Program-made: the position numbers and the translations under genes
Shown here: piece after piece, positions 17,001 through 24,732 of the stretch
Numbering within the stretch: the first letter of the stretch is position 1
Layout: each line of letters opens with the position of its first letter
Source: Kiritimatiellia bacterium
Lineage (GTDB): Bacteria; Verrucomicrobiota; Kiritimatiellia; RFP12; UBA3636
DNA length: 32,682 nucleotides
Assembly (NCBI GenBank): GCA_017648065.1
Contig: JAGCJJ010000039.1
Coordinates: forward strand, 74,126 to 106,807
Direction: 5' to 3'
Notes under the pieces: model-generated
The model's database searches: none
Told to the model about the DNA's origin: nothing
What the model saw: only the letters and a program-made list of their open reading frames with translations

Positions 17001-18440
17001 GTTATTTCTCATGGCGACTTTACATTTGAACCAGAGTGGCACTATATGATTGGCCATCCACATGAAGCAAATCGTGGTCAAGATGGTGCTTCTGATTTGT
17101 ATAGTCCAGGCTGGTTTGGCACACGTATTACAGGTGCTGGTGTAGTTGCTCTTGAAGCAGCGCTCTATACAGGTAATGGTGCCGAGCATTTGACTCCATC
17201 CGCTGGTGCTGCATTAAAAGCTACAGCTACACCAAAGCATTTGGAGCCTATTGAACTTACAACTGCTCTATCCAATGCTCTACGCGATTTTATTGTAAAA
17301 CGTGATGAACTTAAGACAGTTATTGCAGGCTACCCATGGTTCCTAGATTGGGGGCGCGACACCTTTATCGCGCTTCGTGGTATGATCGCAGACAAGCGTT
17401 ATACCGAATCTTTAGAAATTATTTGCAAATTTGGTCAATTTGAGCAAGGCGGCACTCTTCCAAATATGATTAACGGAAATGATGCAGCTAATCGCGATAC
17501 ATCTGATGCTCAGCTTTGGTATGCTGTAGCCACAAATGATTTAATCAAACAAATTGGCAAAGAAAAGGTTCTAAATGCAAAGTGCGGTAATCGCACAGTT
17601 GCAGATGTTCTGTTAAGCATAGCTAATGGTTACCTAAATGGAACACCAAATGGTATTAAGGTTGATACAGAATCAGGCCTTGTATACAGCCCATCACATT
17701 TTACATGGATGGACACAAACTATCCTGCAGGCACACCTCGCCAAGGCTATCCAATAGAAATTCAAGCACTATGGGTTGCTACCCTTGAGCTAATCAAATC
17801 AATAGATAGCAAGGGTCCTTGGGCAGAGCTTCAAGAGCTTGCTCGCAATTCTATATACGAACTATTCTGGCTCCCTGAATATGGATATCTATCTGATTGT
17901 TTGCATTGCGATTCTTTCAGAGCGTCTCGCACTTGTGTTGCTGATGACCATTTACGCTGCAATCAACTATTTGCAATAACTTTAGGTGCAGTTACAGATC
18001 ACGAGCTTTGCAAGCAGATTATTCGCTCTGCAGCACGCTTAATTGTTCCTGGAGGCATACGCACACTCGCCCCTGGAGAAACAAAGTATCGCCTGCCAAT
18101 TTGTCGTGATGGCAATTGCTTAAACGATCCAGCACATCCATATTGGGGTCGCTATGAAGGAGACGAAGATACACGCAGAAAGCCTGCCTACCATAACGGA
18201 ACTGCATGGACATGGCCGTACCCATCATATGCTGAAGCTCTTTTGATTGAATATGGTGAAAGTGCACGCGCAACAGCTCAAGCACTAATTGCCTCTGGCA
18301 TTGAGCTAATGGAGAAGGATTGTGCAGGTCAGCTGCCTGAAATTATGGATGGCAACTCTCCTCACTATGGTCGTGGCTGCGATGCTCAAGCATGGGGCAT
18401 TTCAGAATTCCTCCGTGTGGCAATATTAACAAACAAATAA
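14097..18440 (+). CDS. Bifunctional glycogen-debranching enzyme (GH13 + GH133), AGL-like
   Basis: The protein has 1447 residues. About 1-140 is a beta-sandwich-like lead. The GH13 barrel at about 165-500 has all four conserved regions: DLPANH (253-258), GFRCDAG with nucleophile D326, LLEGLGG with acid/base E355, and ETHDN with H413-D414. A long middle region (about 600-1050) resembles GDE N-terminal domains. The C-terminal GH133 (alpha/alpha)6 domain from about 1075 shows YPWFLDWGRDTF, GGTLPNMINGNDAANRDTSD, TPRQGYPIEIQALW and WPYPSYAEALL. Predicted activities are 4-alpha-glucanotransferase plus amylo-1,6-glucosidase, the eukaryotic AGL/Gdb1 arrangement, in the cytoplasm. No signal peptide is seen. 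No other glycogen gene lies nearby. A lipoprotein gene follows 30 nt later. Confidence 0.88.
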   Translation: MKQIPAPGSCILTHCGDTITFKLNVPHHQPGGYAVLRTSLGGAKAYRKEVIAAADQGRPMLAHHWNDIPMKEIGHGQFAVTMPLADIGTFRAKACFFPANSKKPNWPEGGDVIIKTAPAWTAAHTSVYTAFPRQFHPAFVSKAENPLPQSDTLAEHDRNGWTIIPPSGTFRNLIKKLDTILGVERFRIIQLLPIHPTPTTYAKMGRYGSPFAGTDFLAVDPALAEFDTSATPLDQFRELVNAVHSYGARIFLDLPANHTGWASTLQTHHPEWFKREDNGKFHSPGAWGIVWEDLVELDYSKPELKQFIASVFEFWCSQGVDGFRCDAGYMVPADVWRYVVARVRRRFPDTVFLLEGLGGKISVTRQLISDEGLDWAYSELFQTEDRSAFEHYLPGALTMSYETGPLTNFAETHDNCRMAAKSPTYAKLRTALAALSAHQGCFGITNGVEWYATQKVDVHGASALNWDSENNQIHQLARLNCILANHPAFGPGAAVGMVQYGDGNSLALVRTPACSNDIDGVRSFDNDRKILVLINLDAENGQNVSWGTHEFHIDPATCIDLLDGKHVDYRAKLEHSTHSIYLEPGEALCLSNNLNDFDLINKLQSQPKSHYCEMVRHQELRATALRIRQAILGSNAPLNENESVEDMATLLAADPEKFISNLVSDKAMPPIVRCTIPEDQSRTIMVPPEHFMIIDSPEPFRCCVDLLNGDFIANLQSIQFNNGRYLVILSPMKKHTNSINNARLQLDLSSATAKKRILVDLRLLPTITPEAPAMLKRRYTSDEVLNGNIVALLTNGCGAMSHVRAKWGDIQSQYDAILTANPDPRVPCDRHMLFTRCKLWVINQGFSTEVDTSCLESFECEAGSGVAHWTFQVPVGTGRFIKLNIGIELLKQKNHVRLSVMREKANGALDMLDDNSEVTLVFRPDIESRSFHCKTKAFSGPEAEWGYATKGIPNGFSFLPSNGLGLDMVISHGDFTFEPEWHYMIGHPHEANRGQDGASDLYSPGWFGTRITGAGVVALEAALYTGNGAEHLTPSAGAALKATATPKHLEPIELTTALSNALRDFIVKRDELKTVIAGYPWFLDWGRDTFIALRGMIADKRYTESLEIICKFGQFEQGGTLPNMINGNDAANRDTSDAQLWYAVATNDLIKQIGKEKVLNAKCGNRTVADVLLSIANGYLNGTPNGIKVDTESGLVYSPSHFTWMDTNYPAGTPRQGYPIEIQALWVATLELIKSIDSKGPWAELQELARNSIYELFWLPEYGYLSDCLHCDSFRASRTCVADDHLRCNQLFAITLGAVTDHELCKQIIRSAARLIVPGGIRTLAPGETKYRLPICRDGNCLNDPAHPYWGRYEGDEDTRRKPAYHNGTAWTWPYPSYAEALLIEYGESARATAQALIASGIELMEKDCAGQLPEIMDGNSPHYGRGCDAQAWGISEFLRVAILTNK

Positions 18441-18470
18441 CAGAATACAACTTTTAAGAGACTTACTGAT

Positions 18471-19412
18471 ATGAAAAAATTTATATTAACAACATTAGCA
18501 ATAACACTCTTGTTTTCATTTGGTTGTTCAAATAAACCAAAAACAATAGAAGAACAAGCCAAGGCTGAGGTTCAAAAAGCTTTTGATGCACTTGATGATG
18601 GAAAAATTCTTTACTACACCTATAAATCAGATGTTTTAGAAGATCGCGACTTTCTAGACCAAATGATCAATATTGCAGCAAAAAACCTTGATGAGGACAT
18701 TTATAATCAAGGTGCAAAGACCTTACGTAGTCTATGTGAAGTTGCTGACAAACAAGCAGAAAACATAGCCTTAAATCTTCTTCTGATGGATCTAGATACT
18801 AAAGATAGAGAAGATAAAGATATCCGTGCTAAATTAGAAAAAGAGGCAAAAGAAAATGCTAAGCAAATTAAGCAAATTGCCGCAATCGTTTCAAAATTAA
18901 CACATACAGAGTATGAAACACTCCATAAGCACAATGCTTTTGAACAAATCATTTCAAAAATCGACAAACAAACATCTGAACTTATCTGTGATTTTCTAAC
19001 TGAGAAATGCAATATTAAGTCAGCTAAAAACTTTAAATACATAAAATTGGATGAATCAACTGTAAAAATTGAATTTACTGAATCCTCAAACATTTATGAT
19101 GTGTTAGGTTTCTTGCATCTTACATTAAAAAAGAATGGGGAAAAGTGGAATTTATATGATCATAACAACGAGCAAATCATTTTCAAGGTAGATCAAGAAG
19201 TCAAAGATGAAACATTTAGAGAAATTGCGTCATCATTATACTTTGAATCTGTGTCTCCAGAAGGACAAATCGAAAAAGCGCGCAAAATTCAAATGCTAAC
19301 ACTTTTCGACGAATCATTAGCACCATTAAAAGAAGAAATGACTTATGAGGATTTTGAATTATCTCTTTCACAACTAATGACATTCATATTCTCAGCCCTA
19401 AATTCATTCTAA
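18471..19412 (+). CDS. Putative lipoprotein of unknown function
   Basis: The protein has 313 residues. It starts MKKFILTTLAITLLFSFGCS, a typical short lipoprotein signal with the modified Cys at position 19. The -3 residue is Ser rather than the usual Leu/Val, so the lipobox is slightly atypical. The mature part is charged and largely helical (Lys/Glu rich, with possible coiled coil around 75-150), and a small beta-rich stretch at about 190-245 (FKYIKLDESTVKIEF, LHLTLKKNGEKWNLYD) recalls a DUF4878/NTF2-like fold, but I would not assert it. It is AT-rich like the secreted protein at 6130. The gap of 30 nt after the debranching gene suggests cotranscription. Function not recognised. Confidence 0.7.
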   Translation: MKKFILTTLAITLLFSFGCSNKPKTIEEQAKAEVQKAFDALDDGKILYYTYKSDVLEDRDFLDQMINIAAKNLDEDIYNQGAKTLRSLCEVADKQAENIALNLLLMDLDTKDREDKDIRAKLEKEAKENAKQIKQIAAIVSKLTHTEYETLHKHNAFEQIISKIDKQTSELICDFLTEKCNIKSAKNFKYIKLDESTVKIEFTESSNIYDVLGFLHLTLKKNGEKWNLYDHNNEQIIFKVDQEVKDETFREIASSLYFESVSPEGQIEKARKIQMLTLFDESLAPLKEEMTYEDFELSLSQLMTFIFSALNSF

Positions 19413-19778
19413 TGAGCTTTTGGGAATACGATAGGAGCGTCTCGCGATTACATCATCACCTCTCGCAACCGAAGTATGATCGGTTAGACTAAGAAAAAAA
19501 ATTGCTATCTTGTTTAGTTGGGATATTAAGGACATTGGTGGCTTTGACGACAAAGCAGTAAGATTTTCTAGCACTTTAATAAATTAGTCCCCAAGGTCTC
19601 CTATGTTTCCATTGTCCCTTAAGCTCTAAAAAATTTTTGTTCGCGCTTTCGCTTCCGTTTTTATTCTAAATAAGCCCAGTTTTTGGTAGTTTTTTCTTTA
19701 CTTTTAACGCTATTTTTGATTAAATTTCATTAAATAAATGGATAGTGCATTTATATAAGTATTATTTAGGAACAAAAT
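19413..19778. other. 366-bp gene-free region with small hairpins before pyrH
   Basis: No gene is seen. It holds a direct repeat TCTCGC (at about 19439 and 19461), a hairpin AACCGA/TCGGTT at 19467-19485, a hairpin GCTTTG-acga-CAAAGC at 19541-19556, and a T-rich stretch near 19680-19720. The pyrH Shine-Dalgarno (AGGA) is near the right end. A TATAAG at 19754 could be a -10, but no good -35 goes with it. It might be a structured leader, a small RNA or decayed sequence. I recognise no known RNA family. Confidence 0.4.
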
Positions 19779-20498
19779 ATGACTCCAAAATACAAAAGAA
19801 TTCTTTTAAAATTAAGTGGTGAAGTTCTTTTAAACCGCCAAAATGCTCAGTGCATCGATTCAAATGTTGTCAAAATGATGGCTGAAAAGATTAAAGTGGT
19901 TAGAGAGATGGGTGTTGATGTTGCCGTTGTTCTAGGCGGAGGCAATATTTTCCGTGGAGCAATTGGTCAAGAGCTCGGTATTGGTCGCTCTGCTGGTGAC
20001 TATATGGGTATGCTTGCAACAGTAATCAATGCAATTGCTTTACAAAATGCACTAGAAGGTTTAGGTGTTCCAACACGTGTTCAGACAGCTATTGCAATGC
20101 ACGAAGTTGCAGAGCCTTACCTACATCGCAAGGCAATGCGTCATCTTGAAAAAGGTCGCGTAGTTATCTTTGCTGCAGGAACAGGAAACCCATACTTCAG
20201 CACAGATACAGCTGCAGCACTTCGTGCCAGTGAAATTGGTGCAGATGTACTTATGAAGGCAACAAAGGTTGATGGCATTTACACTGCTGATCCTGTGAAG
20301 GATCCAACAGCAACAAAGTTCTCGAAGCTTACATATAAGGATGCATTAACAAAGTCAATTCGCGTAATGGATTCTGCAGCATTCGCTCTATGCATGGAAA
20401 ACAAGATTCCAATTGTTGTATTTAATTTCTTTGAAGAAAACAGCCTTCGTCGTTCAGTATGTGGTGATGATGTTGGAACAGTTGTTTCAGAAGGTTAA
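19779..20498 (+). CDS. pyrH: UMP kinase
   Basis: This 239-residue protein belongs to the bacterial hexameric UMP kinase family, which makes UDP from UMP and ATP. Landmarks are the N-terminal YKRILLKLSGEVL, VLGGGNIFRG, GRSAGDYMGMLATVINA, PYFSTDTAAALRA, the KVDGIYTADP nucleotide site and RVMDSAAFALC. Length is typical. AGGA lies 9 nt before the ATG. Frr follows after 36 nt, the conserved pyrH-frr order of most bacteria. The usual upstream rpsB-tsf is absent here and is replaced by a 366-bp gene-free region, so pyrH probably has its own promoter. Confidence 0.97.
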   Translation: MTPKYKRILLKLSGEVLLNRQNAQCIDSNVVKMMAEKIKVVREMGVDVAVVLGGGNIFRGAIGQELGIGRSAGDYMGMLATVINAIALQNALEGLGVPTRVQTAIAMHEVAEPYLHRKAMRHLEKGRVVIFAAGTGNPYFSTDTAAALRASEIGADVLMKATKVDGIYTADPVKDPTATKFSKLTYKDALTKSIRVMDSAAFALCMENKIPIVVFNFFEENSLRRSVCGDDVGTVVSEG

Positions 20499-20534
20499 TT
20501 TTTATAAAAACAAAACAAATTAAGGAAATCAGTT

Positions 20535-21092
20535 ATGATTACACAGCTACTTAAGGAAACTCAAGATAAAATGGACAACACACTAAAGGTGTTGGAGAAT
20601 CAGCTTTCAGGTCTACGTACTGGCAAAGCATCACCTGCTCTTGTTGAGAATATTATGGTTACTTACTATGGTGTCCCAACACGTCTACGTGATATGGCAA
20701 ACATTTCTACTCCAGAAGCACGCTTAATCACAATTGCTCCATATGATCCATCTGTATTGAGCGAAATTGAAAAGTCTATTCTTGCTGCAAATATCGGCGT
20801 TACTCCTCAGAATGATGGTCGCTTGGTTCGCGTTCCTGTTCCAGAGTTGAGCGAAGAGCGTCGTAAGGAAATGACAAAGGTTGCTGGCCGCATGGCTGAG
20901 GATGCACGCGTTTCTGTACGTAACGTTCGCCGCGATGCAAATGAAGCTGCAAAGGCACTTCAAAAGAATGCAAAGATTTCAGAAGACGAGCGTGATCAAG
21001 CTTTGGAAAAGATTCAGAAAGCAACAGATGGAATCATCTCAAAGATTGATTCAGCTGTTAAGGCAAAAGAAGCAGAAATTATGGCTGTTTAA
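20535..21092 (+). CDS. frr: Ribosome recycling factor
   Basis: This 185-residue protein splits post-termination ribosomes together with EF-G. The family signatures are continuous: LRTGKASPALVENIMVTYYG, LRDMANISTPEARLITIAPYD, NDGRLVRVPVPELSEERR and VRNVRRDANEAAK. Length matches the standard 185. AAGGA lies a few nt before the ATG. It follows pyrH by 36 nt and precedes the Pro/Ala-rich membrane protein by 65 nt, with a hairpin terminator only after the latter, so the three genes are probably one transcript. Confidence 0.97.
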   Translation: MITQLLKETQDKMDNTLKVLENQLSGLRTGKASPALVENIMVTYYGVPTRLRDMANISTPEARLITIAPYDPSVLSEIEKSILAANIGVTPQNDGRLVRVPVPELSEERRKEMTKVAGRMAEDARVSVRNVRRDANEAAKALQKNAKISEDERDQALEKIQKATDGIISKIDSAVKAKEAEIMAV

Positions 21093-21157
21093 TCAAGGCC
21101 TTAAATTCAACTTAAAACTAGAACTAATTTTCGTTAGCTATTAAACGGGAGAAAAAT

Positions 21158-22201
21158 ATGGTAGACGAAGAAAGCAAACCAACAATTAAGCCAATAACCA
21201 TAAAGCCTATTGCTATTAAGCCTATTAAAATTACACCAATTAATCCAGCAGCTTCTGAAGGTGCAACACCTAATGCAGCAAACCCTGCTCCACAGGCAGC
21301 TGTTGATAGTTCAATTGGTAGTCCTACCATTCGATTGAAGCCTCCTACAATTGCTTCAATCCCTACTCCAAGTGTAGCACCTGCAGCTCCACAGATTAAT
21401 CTTAAGGCTCCTGCTCAGGCTCCTATCACATCAAAGGCACCAACAACATCAATGCCAAAGGTTGTTTCTGCAACTGAAGATGAAGGTGGCAATGCAACAT
21501 TGCGTATTCGCCCACCTGCTCCAGCAGCTGCACCAGCATTTAAGATTGATCCTGTAACTCCACAAGCTCAGGATGTTACAAGCATGGCATCAAAAGGTAA
21601 GACATCACGTATTTCATTAGATGCTGTTATGGATAATACAACAGCCAATGGTAATTCTCCCGCTCCAGTTGGCAAGTTGACATCAACTATCCCTGACATT
21701 GCTGGATCTGCACCAAAATCTGCTACAGTAAAAATCAGCGTTCCTGAGGAAGAGGTGAACACTCAGCAGGTAACACGCAAGAGAACTCTTCGCGTAAAGG
21801 CACCTGCCCGTTCAATTCCTCAACCTGGTGCTGCTACAGATGCTCCAGTTGATAGCGAAGCAAAAACAGTTGTTCGCAAATCAGTTTCTATTAAAAAGCC
21901 TGAGGCTATCAATCTTCAGCCAAATGCAGCAGCTCCTGCTCCAGCAGCAGAAGGTGGCATTGACCACATTCCTGGTATTGAAGATGAAAGAATTATGGCA
22001 TTTAATACTGCTAAGCCAGTAAAAGCAGAAAAAGTAAATCCATTCTTTATTCTTTGCTCTGCTCTATCAATTGTCTCAATTTTAATTATTATTTTCATGT
22101 TCCTAGCACAATGTGCAGGTCCTGATCGTTCCCTAACCCAATACTCATCAATGCCTAATGCACCTGAGTTTGGTTTCCCAGGGAAAATACAAATGAGATA
22201 A
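21158..22201 (+). CDS. Pro/Ala-rich repeat protein with C-terminal membrane segment
   Basis: The protein has 347 residues, of low complexity, rich in Pro, Ala, Thr and Lys. Residues 8-29 are a K-P-I-x-I ladder. Spaced along the rest are short beta-like motifs with the common form T-hydrophobic-R/K-hydrophobic-K/R-x-P: TIRLKPP (57-63), INLKAP (80-85), TLRIRPP (114-120), TSRISL (149-154), TVKISVP (190-196) and TLRVKAP (210-216). One membrane segment lies at about 296-317, then a 30-residue tail. There is no signal peptide, so the repeat region should be cytoplasmic. A good GGGAG precedes the ATG. I do not recognise a named family. The motif series suggests a scaffold that docks repeated partners. 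Confidence 0.7.
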   Translation: MVDEESKPTIKPITIKPIAIKPIKITPINPAASEGATPNAANPAPQAAVDSSIGSPTIRLKPPTIASIPTPSVAPAAPQINLKAPAQAPITSKAPTTSMPKVVSATEDEGGNATLRIRPPAPAAAPAFKIDPVTPQAQDVTSMASKGKTSRISLDAVMDNTTANGNSPAPVGKLTSTIPDIAGSAPKSATVKISVPEEEVNTQQVTRKRTLRVKAPARSIPQPGAATDAPVDSEAKTVVRKSVSIKKPEAINLQPNAAAPAPAAEGGIDHIPGIEDERIMAFNTAKPVKAEKVNPFFILCSALSIVSILIIIFMFLAQCAGPDRSLTQYSSMPNAPEFGFPGKIQMR

Positions 22202-22225
22202 TTAAATTATTTTTTATTAAACAAT

Positions 22226-22253
22226 CCTGGTATGCATCATTTCGCCTACCAGG
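22226..22253 (+). terminator. Rho-independent terminator after the pyrH-frr unit
   Basis: CCTGGTA and TACCAGG pair exactly, and with one mismatch a further GC/GC pair closes inside. CCTTTTATT follows. It lies 25 nt past the Pro/Ala protein stop and before thyX. Confidence 0.6.
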
Positions 22254-22286
22254 CCTTTTATTCATCTTTAAATTAAAGTTTTGACT

Positions 22287-23210
22287 ATGGAAGAAAATAC
22301 ACTCATCTCAAGAACATCAGTACCAGAGCTAGATGCAATACTAGGTAAAAAATTTAAGGTACTAGATGATGGTTTTATTCGCGTAATTGACTACATGGGT
22401 AACGATTCATCAATCGTTCAAGCAGCTCGTGTATCTTATGGCGATGGCACAAAGCAGGTTTCTCAAGATCGTGCTCTGATTCGCTATTTGCTTCGTCACA
22501 AGCATACTACGCCATTTGAGATGTGTGATATTAAATTCCATGTACGTGTTCCAATGGATATTTGGCGCCAGTGGGTTCGTCATAGAACAGCATCTATCAA
22601 CGAATATTCTACACGCTACTCTATCGCTATTGACTCAGCTCGTTCTATGGCTGCAGATGAATGGCGTATGCAATCTACAACAAACCGCCAAGGCAGTGGA
22701 GATTTCTTCCCACTAGAGCAAGGCGAAGCTCTTTCTCAGCAAGAAAAGGAATTTCATGACCAGGCACGTCAGCTATATCTTTCACGCATTGAGGCAGGTG
22801 TAGCTCGCGAGCAGGCTCGTAAAGATCTTCCTCTTTCAACATATACAGAAGCATATTGGAAGTGTAACCTACACAACCTGCTTCACTTCCTAAATCTTCG
22901 TATGGAAGGAGCAGCTCAGTATGAGATTCGTGCTTATGCTGATGTAATTGGTAATGAGATTGTTTCTAAGTGGGTTCCATTCACATGGGATGCATTTATT
23001 GATTATCGTATGGAAGCAGCATATCTATCTCGTCATGAAAAGCTACTACTTGGTATGGTAGCTCGTGGAGAGATGGCAGAAGCTAAAGCTTATGCTAAAG
23101 AAAATGGCATGGTAACAATTGCTGATGACGGCTCAGAAAAGCTTGGTCGCGAAATTCGTGAATTCACAGCAAAGCTAAGCTCTATGGGACTAACATCACC
23201 ATGGGCATAA
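22287..23210 (+). CDS. thyX: FAD-dependent thymidylate synthase
   Basis: This 307-residue flavoprotein makes dTMP from dUMP using methylene-tetrahydrofolate and NADPH. The ThyX signature RHRxxSxNExSxRY is present as RHRTASINEYSTRY, preceded by HKHTTPFEM and followed by QARKDLPLSTYTEAYWKCNL. Length is at the long end of the family, with a C-terminal extension rich in Ala and Glu. A TTG at 22281 is in frame, but ATG 22287 is the more likely start. No clear Shine-Dalgarno is seen. Its stop lies inside the L,D-transpeptidase gene (10-nt overlap). No thyA is in the window. Confidence 0.96.
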   Translation: MEENTLISRTSVPELDAILGKKFKVLDDGFIRVIDYMGNDSSIVQAARVSYGDGTKQVSQDRALIRYLLRHKHTTPFEMCDIKFHVRVPMDIWRQWVRHRTASINEYSTRYSIAIDSARSMAADEWRMQSTTNRQGSGDFFPLEQGEALSQQEKEFHDQARQLYLSRIEAGVAREQARKDLPLSTYTEAYWKCNLHNLLHFLNLRMEGAAQYEIRAYADVIGNEIVSKWVPFTWDAFIDYRMEAAYLSRHEKLLLGMVARGEMAEAKAYAKENGMVTIADDGSEKLGREIREFTAKLSSMGLTSPWA

Positions 23211-23887
23211 TTAAATCCATACTTGTTACTTTATCAATTATTCTTTTAACCAGTGTAGAACTTATGGCAGCCCCTAAAGGATCTAAATCTACTGCGCGCG
23301 TTTGCTATAACACATCATCTGGAACAAAAACACCTGCTGAGGACAGCCAATCAAAGGAAATCAAAGGATGGCGAACTGCTGCTAAAAAGCGTGGAATGTC
23401 ATCCAATGGTTATCTTGCTTTGATAATGACAAGCACACAAAGAATGATTGTCTTGCCACCAGATGGAAAACCTATCTCTTATGTAATTTCTACATCAAAG
23501 TTTGGTATTGGCAATAAACAAAATTCAAATATGACACCGCTTGGATGGCATCGTGTAAATGAGCGCATTGGACACGGACGCCCTGTTGGTGCTGTATTTT
23601 CTTCACGAGCCTTTACTGGTAAAGTTATTCCTCGCTCTCAATTAAATCGTGCAGCAAGTGAAGATATGGTATTAACACGCATTATGTGGCTAGAAGGTCT
23701 TGAGCAAGGCAAAAATTCTGGCAAAGGAATTGACAGCCATGAGCGTTGCATCTACTTGCATGGAACTAATCAAGAGCAACTCCTAGGACAACCAGCATCT
23801 CATGGTTGCATCCGCATGAGTAACGATGATGTTATTGAGCTCTTTGAGCTCACCATGAATTCCGATTTCTATTGCGTAATTCTATAA
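23201..23887 (+). CDS. YkuD-type L,D-transpeptidase, exported
   Basis: The protein has 228 residues. The N-terminal signal peptide (IIKSILVTLSIILLTSVELMA) has a probable cleavage near residues 23-24. The YkuD catalytic motif is intact: H187 in LHGTN and S200-H201-G-C203-I-R, with C203 as nucleophile. The enzyme should form 3-3 cross-links in periplasmic peptidoglycan or attach proteins to it. It carries no separate peptidoglycan-binding domain. The start overlaps the end of thyX by 10 nt, which implies translational coupling. A 66-bp repeat begins 13 nt after the stop, marking the edge of the accessory region. Confidence 0.9.
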   Translation: MGIIKSILVTLSIILLTSVELMAAPKGSKSTARVCYNTSSGTKTPAEDSQSKEIKGWRTAAKKRGMSSNGYLALIMTSTQRMIVLPPDGKPISYVISTSKFGIGNKQNSNMTPLGWHRVNERIGHGRPVGAVFSSRAFTGKVIPRSQLNRAASEDMVLTRIMWLEGLEQGKNSGKGIDSHERCIYLHGTNQEQLLGQPASHGCIRMSNDDVIELFELTMNSDFYCVIL

Positions 23888-23900
23888 TTAGGGAATAGAT

Positions 23901-23966
23901 AATAGTGAATAGATAAGGTAAAATATCTTATCGTCTAATTGTATAACTATCTGTTCAACGTCTAAT
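23901..23966. repeat. 66-bp direct repeat, left copy
   Basis: It matches 25230-25295 at 64 of 66 positions (differences at 23941 and 23949). It contains a hairpin GATAAG-GTAAAATAT-CTTATC that can extend to 9 bp, and starts with heptad-like AATAGTG/AATAGAT units. Together the two copies flank the three-gene cassette at 23997-24932. Confidence 0.85.
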
Positions 23967-23996
23967 TCTAGCTAACGGAAGCCAAAAGAGTCATAT

Positions 23997-24224
23997 TCAT
24001 AAACGAGAGAGGTCTATATCTCCATCTTGCTCCATGATAAAAAGACCAGCAATATGTAAGGAACCTTGTCCATACAAACCTGTTTCTTCATCTGCAAGAT
24101 TTGCTCCTGTAGCAGATTCATAGAAACGTTTTAATGCATCTGCTTCACTAATATTGTAGTAACCACAAAGTATCTTTACTATTTCTGGAATAATGGTAGC
24201 TCTAACTAAATTATGTTCTATCAT
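23997..24224 (-). CDS. Small protein of DUF3990/DUF3791 cassette (third gene)
   Basis: The protein has 75 residues. It has a helical N-terminal part (IIPEIVKILCGYYNISEADALKRFYES) and a short ending ADEETGLYGQGSLHIAGLFI. The NISExxALxxFY and DEETGLYGxS pattern is, as I recall it, typical of small unnamed proteins encoded beside DUF3990 genes. The ATG overlaps the end of the DUF3990 gene by 14 nt, and GAGGG lies 8-9 nt before it, so it is translated from the same message. A role as cognate partner or antitoxin is inference from position and size. Confidence 0.75.
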   Translation of the reverse strand: MIEHNLVRATIIPEIVKILCGYYNISEADALKRFYESATGANLADEETGLYGQGSLHIAGLFIMEQDGDIDLSRL

Positions 24225-24732
24225 TACTTATTCCCTCTACAATATAACTCGAAACAAATTTAAGAAATTCTAAAGAACGTTCAGAACAGAAAGCAAACTG
24301 GTTATTGATTTGCTGAAATTTCAAACGTTCAATAGCATCTTCTTTACGCATAATACCTGCTAGCACATAAGAAACTGTTTCTCCAACACTATCATTGGCG
24401 ATTTTACCAGTAACTACATCAAAAGGATGGGTAAAATCTTTATTTGAGCGACATGATAAAATCAGTTCAAGCCAATCCATTGAAGCTACAGAAAAATCTT
24501 TAAAGTTTAAAACTTTTCTTGCTTCTTCTATATTTATTTCATAAACAGAAACTATTGCTTTAGCATCAACTAAACCATTTCGAGAAGCAGTACGTTTACG
24601 TCTTAAAGCCCAACGCTCTGCTTGCTCTTTTATATCTGTGGTGTAAAAACCAAAACCGAAATCACGACCAATAACATTGCGTATGATTTGTGGAGATTCA
24701 ACAATAACGATACTTCCGTGATACAATTTCAT
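24211..24732 (-). CDS. DUF3990 protein, ADP-ribosyltransferase-like
   Basis: The protein has 173 residues, the usual size of DUF3990. It opens MKLYHGSIVIVESP, has DFGFGFYTTDIKEQAERWA (24-42), a central VSVYEINIEEA strand, WLELILSCR, DVVTGKIANDSVGET and ends with NQFAFCSERSLEFLKF. These match the ADP-ribosyltransferase-like H-Y-E arrangement I would expect: H5 in YHGS, Y in GFYTT and E in the C-terminal SERSLEF. An NAD-dependent modifying activity is therefore possible but not shown here. There is an excellent AAGGAG 8 nt upstream. It overlaps the upstream gene by 4 nt (ATGA) and the downstream gene by 14 nt, forming a tight operon. No signal peptide, so cytoplasmic. Confidence 0.85.
   Translation of the reverse strand: MKLYHGSIVIVESPQIIRNVIGRDFGFGFYTTDIKEQAERWALRRKRTASRNGLVDAKAIVSVYEINIEEARKVLNFKDFSVASMDWLELILSCRSNKDFTHPFDVVTGKIANDSVGETVSYVLAGIMRKEDAIERLKFQQINNQFAFCSERSLEFLKFVSSYIVEGISNDRT

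Noticed and set aside
19413..19778. tmRNA, SRP RNA, 6S RNA or RNase P RNA
   Set aside because: None of the conserved core sequences of these RNAs is visible on either strand.
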